Positions 8,129 to 17,000 of a stretch of DNA of 64,000 nucleotides are shown piece after piece. Within the stretch, counting starts at the first letter, position 1; the number at the start of each line of letters is the position of its first letter. The position numbers and the translations under genes are program-made. The notes under the pieces are model-generated. The model ran no database searches and was not told the DNA's origin. It saw nothing but the letters and a program-made list of their open reading frames with translations. Origin of the DNA: Thermus sediminis (GTDB lineage: Bacteria; Deinococcota; Deinococci; Deinococcales; Thermaceae); the NCBI RefSeq assembly GCF_003426945.1, contig NZ_QURO01000003.1, forward strand, positions 1 to 64,000, written 5' to 3'.

Positions 8129-11100
8129 ATGGCTAAGGGAATGCTTCCCCGTGAACTCCGCGAAGCCTACGAGGAGGCCATCCAGAGCCCCGGGCGGCAT
8201 GGGGCCCTCCGCCTCGAGGGCGGCCTCTTCGGCCCCGGGTTCCTGGCCCTCCTGGAGAGGGGAGAAGCGCCCTTCCAGTCCCCCAAGGACTTCGGCCTCC
8301 CCCGGGGTTCCCTCCAGGAGGAGATGGCCCTGGCCTACCGGGAGGCCAAGGCCCTCTGGCGCCTCTTCAGGGAGCGCCTGGAGGGGGTCCTGGGCACCGA
8401 GAGGGAGGGGGAGGTCACCCGGGAGCGCTGGGTGCGCCCCTTCCTCACCCTGCTGGGCTACCGCCTGAACTACCGGGGCCCCGCCCAGGCGGGGGGCAGG
8501 TCCTACCCCATCCTCTACCGGGCGGACGAGGGCCTCGAGGCTCCCCCCGTGCACGTGGTGCCCTGGGGCCAGGACCTGGGGCGGGCGGGGCGGGGGGCCG
8601 CTCCCCCCACGGCCTCCTCCAGGACTACCTGAACGCCTCCGAGGCCCTCTGGGGCCTGGTGACCAACGGAAGGGTCCTCCGCCTCCTCCGCAAGACCCCC
8701 TTTGTCCGGCGCCAGGCCTACCTGGAGGTGGATCTGGAGGCCCTCATGGAGGAGGACCGCTTCGGGGACTTCGCCCTGGTCTTTCGCCTCCTCCACCGCT
8801 CCCGCCTGCCCAAGGAGGCGGCCACGGCCCACGAGGCCCCCGTGGAGCGCTACCACCAGATGGCCGTGGAGCAGGGGGAGAGGGCCAGGGAGCGCCTTCG
8901 GGATGCGGTGGAGGCGTGCCTCCAGGAGCTGGGCACGGGCTTCCTCCGGGGGCCCTCGGGGGAGGAGCTCAAGGGGGACCCCAAGGCCCTCTACGAGGAC
9001 CTCCTCCGCCTCACCTACCGCCTCCTCTTCCTCCTGGTGGCCGAGGCCCGGGGGGTCCTGGGGGGGAACGGGCTCTACCAAAAGGGCTTCTCCCTCCACC
9101 GCCTCCTCCGCCTCTCGGAGAGGCGGGAGGCCTACACCGAGGACCCCGACCTCTGGCTCGGCCTCAAGACCCTCTTCGAACTCCTGAGGAACCCCAAGTT
9201 GACGGTGGGAGGAGGGCCCGCCGCCCGGGCCTTGGGCCTCGAGGTCCTGAACGGGGGCCTCTTCGGGACCCCCCTTCGCCTGGAGAAGCACCCCTTCGCC
9301 GTGGAAAACCGCTACCTCCTCTCCGCCCTCCGCCGCCTGGCCTTCGTGGACGACCCGGAGGAGAAGGCCCTCAAGCGGGTGAACTACGCCGCCCTGGACG
9401 TGGAGGAGCTGGGCTCCGTCTACGAAAGCCTCCTGGACAACGCCCCCCAGGTGGTCTGGAAGGGAGAGGGGTGGGCCCTGGAGTTCTCCAGGGGCATGGA
9501 GCGCAAGAAGACGGGGAGCTACTACACCCCTGACGGGCTGGTGGCCCTGGTCCTGGGGGAGGCCCTGGACCCGGTGGTGGAGGCGAGGCTCAAGGAGGCC
9601 GGGGAGGACCCGGAGGCCCAGGAGGAGGCCCTCCTCTCCCTCAAGGTCCTGGACCCCGCCTCGGGGAGCGGCCACTTCCTCCTAGGGGCCGCCAGGAGGC
9701 TCGGCAGGCGGCTCGCCCAGATCCGCACCGGGGAGGAGGAGCCCTCCTCCGAGGCCTACCGCCAGGCGGTGCGGGACGTGGTGCGGAACTGCCTCTACGC
9801 CGTGGACCTGAACCCCCTGGCGGTGGAGCTCTGCCGGGTGGCCCTCTGGATGGAGGCCCACGTCCCCGGCAAGCCCCTCGCCTTCCTGGACCACCGGGTG
9901 AAGGTGGGGAACAGCCTGGTGGGGGTCTTCCACCCGGGGGTCCTGGCCGGGGGGATTCCCAAGGCGGCCTACGAGCCCAAGGCCGGGGACGAGAGGGAGA
10001 GGGCCAAGGGGGCCAGGAAGGCCAACGAGATGGCCCTGAAAGGGATGCAGGACCTTTACCAAGCCGACTTTTCCCTCAGGAAGGAGGAGGAGGACTGGGC
10101 CAAGGTCCTGGAGGAGTTCGCCCGCCTTCCCGAGGACAGCGCCGAGCAGGTGGGGGCCAAGGCCCGGCTCTACGAGCGCTTGCGGGAAGGGGAGACCTTG
10201 AGGCGCCTCCACCTGGCCTCGGACCTCTGGACGGCGGCCTTCTTCCAGCCCCTCAAGGGAGAGGGGCCCTTCATCACCACGGAACACGCGTGGACGGTCC
10301 TGCGGGGTGGGGAGGTGGGCCCCGAGGTGGAGGCCCTGGCGCGGGAGCTTTCCCGAAGGCACCGATTTTTCCACTGGTGGCTAGAGTTCCCAGAGGTTAT
10401 GGAGAGGGGTGGGTTTGACGTGGTCCTGGGGAACCCGCCCTGGGGGCGGCTTTTGGACGAGGCATCGGCTGCCTTTGTCCGGGCTTCCGGCAGGTTCGAG
10501 CGCACGGCGGGGAGGCGCCCCAACACGTACCAGCTCTTCTTGGAGTTGGCGTGGGGGCTTCGCCGTCCCCGAGGTAGGGTGGGCCTTTTGGTCCCCACGG
10601 GCGTTGTGGCCGATGCCTCAAGCCAGCGCTTGTTCGCTCACCTGCTCCAAAGGGGAGCGATCCGACTCGTGGCGGACTTTGAAAACCGCCTCGGGTACTT
10701 CCCCCAGGTGGACAGCCGCTTTCGCTTCGCCCTGATCGTGTTGGGGAAGGGAGGCGGGAGGGGAGATGGGAAGGGAGGAAAAGAGGGAGAGGGGGAGGGG
10801 GAAAAGAGGGTGAGGGGGAGGAGCTCCTCGTGGCCACCTTCCTGAGGAAGCCGGACGACCTCCAGGACCCCCGCCGCCGCCTTCGCCTCAAGGGGGAAGA
10901 GATTCGCTTCTTCAATCCCCAAACAGGGGCGTTGCCCCTCTTCAGAACGCCTCAAGATAGGGCTCTAAACCGCAAGCTCTATGCTGGGGCCTGGGGGAAG
11001 CTGGGGAAGGGTTGGGGTATCAGAATTGTTCTGCCCTTCACTTCTGAACGAGGAAGGCACATCCATCCCTTAGACCCCATGGATGGGGCGGAACGCTCCC

Positions 11101-12077
11101 GTAGGGGGCATGTGTGGGAGTGGGGGGGTGAGCGCTATGTCACCTTCCTAGAGGCCAAGACCTTCCACCTCTTTGAGCACCGCCACGGGGAGGAGGACCG
11201 CAAGGACCCAAGCCGCCTCCTCGTTCCCCGCTATTTGGTGCGCCAAGAGGTCTTCCGCTCCCGGATGAGGGCCCTTGGCCTAGAGGACCGCCCCTGGTAC
11301 CTGGCTTTCAGGAGCGTGGCCAGGGCCACCGATGAGCGCACGGTGATCTCGGCGGCCCTACCGAGGACAGCGGTCGGGGGCAAGGCGCACCTCCTGGTCC
11401 TTCCCTTTCCCGGGCACCAGGCGCTTCTTTTCCTCGCCAATCTGAATGCGTTGGTCCTGGACTACGCCGCCCGCCAAAAGGTGGTTTCCACGGACCTGAC
11501 CGCTCCCGTGCTGGAACAACTTCCCTTTCTTCCTCCCTCGGCCTACGGGCCCGGGGATCTCCCTTACATCGTCCCCCGGGTCTTGGAGCTCACCTACACC
11601 GCCTGGGACCTGGCCCCCCTGGCCCAGGACGTGTGGGAGGGGGCGGAACCGGACCTGAGGGGGGCGATAGAGGCCTGGGCGAAGGGGGCCAGGCTCCACC
11701 CGGACACGCCCCCGGACTGGGCCCAAGGCCCCTACCCCTTCCCGCCCTTCGTCTGGGACGAGGAGCGAAGGGCCCTCCTCCGGGCCGAGCTGGACGCCTA
11801 CTATGCCCGGCTCTATGGCCTAGGCCGCAAGCAACTCCGCTACATCCTGGACCCCAAGGACCTCACCGAGGGGGAGCTAAAGGACATCCTTTCCGACTAT
11901 GAGGAGGTGGACGACCCCCTGGACGAGGAGGCCTACCAGAAGCGGGTGGAAAAGAGCACCTTCCCCGGCGAAACCTTCCGGGTGCTCAAGGACAAGGACC
12001 TGAAGCGCTACGGGAAGTACCGCACGAGGAGGCTGGTGCTCGAGGCGTGGAGGGATCTCTGCAGTAGGGGACCTTAA
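8129..12077 (+). CDS. Eco57I/DrmMI-like adenine methyltransferase (two apparent frameshifts)
   Basis: A class I N6-adenine DNA methylase of about 1316 residues once two breaks are bridged: one near 8592-8597 (G6 run) and one near 10815-10819 (G5 run). Each is restored by one added G. Motif [13 protein letters not shown] lies near 9652-9687 and motif IV GNPPW near 10428-10443. The C-terminal part (about 10830-12077) should hold target recognition. Size and architecture match the PglX/DrmMI/type IIG group that marks host DNA in BREX, DISARM and related systems. A polypurine stretch (10741-10829) encodes a Gly/Lys/Glu-rich linker just before the second break. It lies between two helicase genes, supporting a self/non-self marking role. 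ATG 8129 is chosen nine bases after the helicase stop. Confidence 0.75.
10741..10829 (+). other. polypurine low-complexity tract in the methylase gene
   Basis: Nearly all purines on this strand, with many G3-G5 runs. It could form triplex or G-quadruplex DNA, is prone to slippage, and directly precedes an apparent frameshift. Confidence 0.6.
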
Positions 12078-12085
12078 AGGGGGTG

Positions 12086-14017
12086 ATGCCGAGGGTGAAC
12101 GGGCAACTGGTGCGGTTGGCTCTGGAAAGGTTTGGTTTATCCACCTATGAGCTGGCGTCGCTCATGAACCTGGAAGCGAGGGGGATCCTAGGCCTTGCAG
12201 ATCCTTATCCCCGCCCTTATATCCCCTTCCAAGCCGACCTTCTGGCCTGGTTGCTGTCCGATGAGGAGGCGCAACAATACATCCGGTCTCCAAAGATAAG
12301 CGTGAATGGGATTGAGGTGCGAGGACACCTGCACCTGGAGGGCGCCACGGTGCTGAAGCCAGCAGAGTTCAATTGGTGCGATCTCCGTTTTGGAGTCTCT
12401 TTCAGGGGATCCAAAACAAGCTTTTTGACTTTCATATCGGTTTGGCTGGAAGACCTCCTTATGGATGGCGCAAGGGTGGAGGGACACTTCACTCTCCTCA
12501 AAAGCAGAATAGATGGCGTGATTTCTGCGGATTTTGCCACAATAGAGGGCGACTTCCGCTGTAAAGAGGTGAGCTTGAACCCCTCACCCAGAAAGCACAG
12601 CGGAACCGAGTACGCCATGCACGCCCCTCGCATCCAAGTAGGGGGGAACTTAGAGCTCAACGATTTAAAGGCCTGTGCACCTCTGTCCTTGCTTTCCGCT
12701 AAAATCGGAGGACAACTTATCCTAAAGGAAGTGGAGATAAAGGGTTGCGATGCTTCAGGGATAGCCTTGCAGGCCGACTACGTTAGGGGGGGAGGTCCGG
12801 TCTACTTGGAGAGAGTCATCTGCCATGGAGCGATACAACTGGCTGGGAGCGAGTTTGCGGGGCAGATGGTGCTGCGTGGCGTGAAGGTGCGAAGTTCCAG
12901 GGACCCCGCTCTGGCGGCTTCCGGGATCAGGGTTCGTGATGTCCTCGTAAGGGATGGCTTCTCTGCCGAAGGAGGCGTGAGGCTGGACGGCGGCCATATT
13001 GAGGGCAGTCTGAACCTTTCGGGGCTTTTCTCTGCCCCGGAGCCCCGCAGAGAGAGTGCGGCCCTCGACCTGAGCGGGTCTACCGTGGCAAGCCAGGTGG
13101 TGTTTGACACGTCCTTCCACTCTAAGGGGAAGGTGCGAATGGTTTCGACCCGGGTGGCGATTTCCGTGGCCTTCAGTGGAACGTTTGAAAATCCAAACGG
13201 GGAGGCAATAGAGGCGATCGGGATGAGGGTAGGGAATAGCGTGGGGTTCACCGAAGGTTTCTCCGTTCAAGGTCTCGTGAGGCTTTATGGCGCGGAGATT
13301 GTGGGAACCCTGAAGCTTGAAGGGGCGAGATGGGCAGAGGGGGACGATACCTGGCTCGACCTGAGAAACGCCCGCATAGGGACCTTGGCCGACAGCCCAG
13401 AGGCCTGGCCCAGCTTTGACATCTCCGGGGCGGTCTATGAAAACCTCGGGGACAAGGGCTGGACCGTTGACGAGCGCATCAGATGGCTTGGGCGGCAGAG
13501 GGTCTTCAGCCCTCAGACCTACGCGCAACTGGCCCAGACCTACTGGAGAAAAGGCGAGGAGGGTTCGGCGGTAAAAGTGCTCATAGCCAAGCAAAACGAG
13601 CGCCTCAGACGAGGAGGGCTCAGCCCAGCCTCGCGCCTTGGGCTCTGGGTGGCTAAGGTCACGATGGGTTACGGATACCGGTCCCATTACGCCCTGCTCT
13701 GGTTCATCGCCTTGGTGCTCATGGGTTGGACCGTCTACACCTACGCCTCTGAGAGGGGTTACCTCGTCCCCTCTGCTACGGCCGGGGAAACTGGGACGCT
13801 CTATCCCCTTTTGTACAGCCTAGATGTGGCCCTGCCGCCTCTGATAGACTTACACCAGGAGAGGCACTGGGCCCTTTCCACCGAGTCCCCTTTGGAGTTG
13901 CTCCTCTTTTTCTGGTTGCAGATCTTCCTCGGCTGGGTTCTAACAACGCTCTTTCTGGCCAGTATTTCCGGTCTGGTGAGGAGATTGAGTGAAGCGGGGA
14001 TCGGGGATAGGAGTTAG
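12086..14017 (+). CDS. membrane-anchored beta-helix protein inside the defence-like cassette
   Basis: A protein of about 643 residues with three parts. Residues 1-70 are a helical N-terminus. Residues about 75-450 are irregular short repeats of the type GxLxLxGAxIxG, expected to fold as a right-handed beta-helix like pentapeptide or bactofilin proteins. After a linker with the motif YAQLAQTYWRKGEEGSAVKVL come two transmembrane helices (about 533-555 and 603-625). This motif plus two C-terminal membrane segments resembles a family seen in actinobacteria, often poorly annotated. No enzyme motif is visible. It lies five to eight bases after the methylase and five bases before the next helicase, so it belongs to the operon. 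Its codon use looks less GC-biased than its neighbours, suggesting separate acquisition. GTG at 12083 is an alternative start. Confidence 0.75.
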   Translation: MPRVNGQLVRLALERFGLSTYELASLMNLEARGILGLADPYPRPYIPFQADLLAWLLSDEEAQQYIRSPKISVNGIEVRGHLHLEGATVLKPAEFNWCDLRFGVSFRGSKTSFLTFISVWLEDLLMDGARVEGHFTLLKSRIDGVISADFATIEGDFRCKEVSLNPSPRKHSGTEYAMHAPRIQVGGNLELNDLKACAPLSLLSAKIGGQLILKEVEIKGCDASGIALQADYVRGGGPVYLERVICHGAIQLAGSEFAGQMVLRGVKVRSSRDPALAASGIRVRDVLVRDGFSAEGGVRLDGGHIEGSLNLSGLFSAPEPRRESAALDLSGSTVASQVVFDTSFHSKGKVRMVSTRVAISVAFSGTFENPNGEAIEAIGMRVGNSVGFTEGFSVQGLVRLYGAEIVGTLKLEGARWAEGDDTWLDLRNARIGTLADSPEAWPSFDISGAVYENLGDKGWTVDERIRWLGRQRVFSPQTYAQLAQTYWRKGEEGSAVKVLIAKQNERLRRGGLSPASRLGLWVAKVTMGYGYRSHYALLWFIALVLMGWTVYTYASERGYLVPSATAGETGTLYPLLYSLDVALPPLIDLHQERHWALSTESPLELLLFFWLQIFLGWVLTTLFLASISGLVRRLSEAGIGDRS

Positions 14018-14022
14018 TCCGT

Positions 14023-17000
14023 ATGAGCGTCTTTGACCTCCATAAGAGGGCCGTTTCGGAGTACCAGGACTTCATCCGCTCCTTCGTTCACGTGGCTGAC
14101 GATCGCCTGAAGGCCTACGTGGAGGAGCGGATCCTGGGGGAGGCGGGTCACCTCTGGCCCGAGCCCCTGGTCCAGCTTTCCCCCGCCTACGAGCCCGGAG
14201 AGACGGTGGACGAGCTGGCCCAGGCGGGCCTCCTCCATCCCACCACCGCCCGGATCTTCCGCCGGGCCGATGGGTCTCCCTTCCGCCTCTACCGCCACCA
14301 GGTGGAGGCCATCCGGAGGACCAGGGAGGGGAGGAGCTACGTCCTCACCTCGGGGACAGGCTCGGGGAAGAGCTTCGCCTACTTCATCCCCATCGTGGAC
14401 CTGGCGGTCCGCCATCCTGGCCTGAAGGGTCCCCTGGCCCTCGTGGTCTACCCCATGAACGCCCTGGTCAACTCCCAGCTCCACGCCCTCGAGGAGCTCC
14501 AGCGGCGGTACGAGGAGCGCTACGGCCCCTTCCCCCTCCGCTTCGCCCGCTACACGGGCCAGACCGGCGAGGACAAGAGGCGGGCCCTCCGGGAGAATCC
14601 CCCCCACCTCCTTCTCACCAACTACGTCATGGGGGAGTACCTCCTGACCCGCCCGGAGGACCGGGCCCTCGTCTCCCCGCCCCCCTCCCAAGCCCCCTTC
14701 TTCCTGGTCTTCGACGAGCTCCACACCTACCGGGGCCGGCAGGGGGCGGACGTGGCCCTCCTGGCCCGGCGCCTCAGGGCCCGGATAGGGGAGAGGCCCG
14801 TCCTCCACGTGGGCACCAGCGCCACCCTCATCGCCCGGGAGGGGGCCACCCCTAAGGAGCGGCGGGAGGCGGTGGCCCGCTTTGCCTCCACCTTCTTCGG
14901 CGCGGACATCCCCCCGGAGGACGTAGTGGAGGAGGTCCTCCGCCCCGCCACCCGGGGAGGGCCCCCCTCGGAGGAGGAGCTTCGGGCCGGGGCCAGGACC
15001 CCCCTTCCCCGGGACCTCGAGGGCTTCCGCTCCCACCCTCTGGCCCGCTTCGTGGAGCACGCCCTGGGCCTGGAAGGGGAAGAGGGGGGGTACCGGAGGC
15101 GACGCCCCAGGCCCCTCTCCCAGGTGGCGGAGGAGCTCGCCAAGCGGGCGGGCCTACCCCCGGAGGAGGCCAAGGGGCTCCTGGAGGAGGCTCTCCAGGT
15201 GGGGGCGAGCCTGAAGGACCACGGCCGGCCCGTCTTCGCCTTCAAGCTCCACCAGTTCATCTCCCAGACCTCCGTGGTGCGGGCGAGCCTGGAGGCGCCG
15301 GAGGTGCGGGAGTTCGGCCATGAGCCTTTCAGCGAAAGCGGCAAGCTCCTCTACCCCCTCTACCTCTGCCGGAACTGCGGCCAGGACTACTACGCCGTGG
15401 TGGAGGCGGACGGCCGCTTCCTCCCAAACGAGGCCCTGGTGGGCGGGGAGGTGGAGGAGGGAGAGGTGGGCTACCTAGCCTTTGTTGAGGACTTCGATCC
15501 CCAAAGGGACCTCCCCGAGGGGTGGTTTGACCAGAGGGGAAGGCTCAAGTCTCCCTGGAGGGAACGGGCCCCCCGCCCCATCCGGGTGGACCTCGAGGGG
15601 AGAGTCCGGGAGGAGGGGGCTACCGAGGCCACCCTCTTCTACTACCAGCCCGCCCCCTTCAGCCTCTGCCTCCGGTGCGGGGCGGACTGGAGCGGCCAGG
15701 AGCGGGAGTTCACCAAGCTCACCTACCTGGGGAGCGAGGGGCGCACCTCGGCCACCACGGTCCTCGCCCTCTCCCTCCTCCGCAAGGCGAGGGAGGTCCT
15801 GGGGGAGGGGCGGGACAAGCTCCTCTCCTTCACCGACAACCGCCAGGACGCCTCCCTCCAGGCGGGGCACTTCAACGACTTCGTGCGGAGCGTGATGGTC
15901 CGGGCCGCCCTGGCCCGGGCCCTGGAGGCGAGGGGGGCCCTGGGCTACGAGGACCTGGCCCAGGAGGTCCTGAAGGCCCTCCCCATCCCCTTGCGGGGCT
16001 TCGCCCGCAACAAGAGGCTGGACGAGGGGAGCCAGGCCGCGCACCAGGTGCGGGAGGCCATGAAGGACCTCCTCCGCTACCGCCTCTACGTCGACCTCAA
16101 GCGGGGGTGGCGCGTCACCCAGCCCAACCTGGAGGAGGTGGGCCTCCTGGAGGTGGCCTACCCCTACGCCGAGGACCGGGCGTTCCTGGAGAGAGTGAGG
16201 GCGGGCTTCTTCCCCCACCTCTCCCTGGAGCATGCCCTCGAGGCGGTCCGCTTCTTCCTGGACCACCTGCGCAGGCGCCTGGCGGTGGAGACCCCCCTCC
16301 TCCAAAAGGAGGGCTTTGAGCGCCTGGTGAGGCGGACCGCGGAGCACCTGGACGAGTTCTGGGCCATCGACCCGTACACGGAGATCCCAGTTCTGGCGGC
16401 CGCCTTTTCCCCCGAGGGGGGAGGGCAGGTCTCCTTCTCCCCCAGGAGCCGGGCGGGGCGGGAGTTCGAGAAACGCTTCGGGGTGAGCCTCACCCCCGAG
16501 TTTCTCCGGGGCTTCACCGAACTCCTCCTGGCCCACGACCTCCTCCGGGAGGTGGAGCCAGGCCTCTACCGCATCCCCGAGTCCGCCCTGGAGTGGCGCC
16601 TGGGGGACGGCACTCCCCGGCACGACCCCCTGCGCTTCCGGGGACGGGGGGAGAAGCAGGCCAACCCCTACTTCGCCCGCCTCTACCGGGAGAGCGCCGA
16701 GGTCCTGGCCCGCCTGGAGGGGAGGGAGCACACGGCCCAGGTCCGCCCCGAGGAGCGGGAGGCCAGGGAGCGGCGCTTCCGCGGGGAAGAGGAGCCTAGG
16801 CTACCTTACCTGGTGGCCTCGCCCACCCTGGAGCTTGGGGTGGACATCGCCGACCTGGACGTGGTGCACCTCAGGAACCTGCCCCCCACCCCCGCCAACT
16901 ACGCCCAGCGGGTGGGGCGGGCGGGGAGGCAGGGGCAACCCGGGCTGGTGGTGGCCTTCGCCGGGGCCTTCTCCCACCACGACCGCTACTTCTTCGCCAG

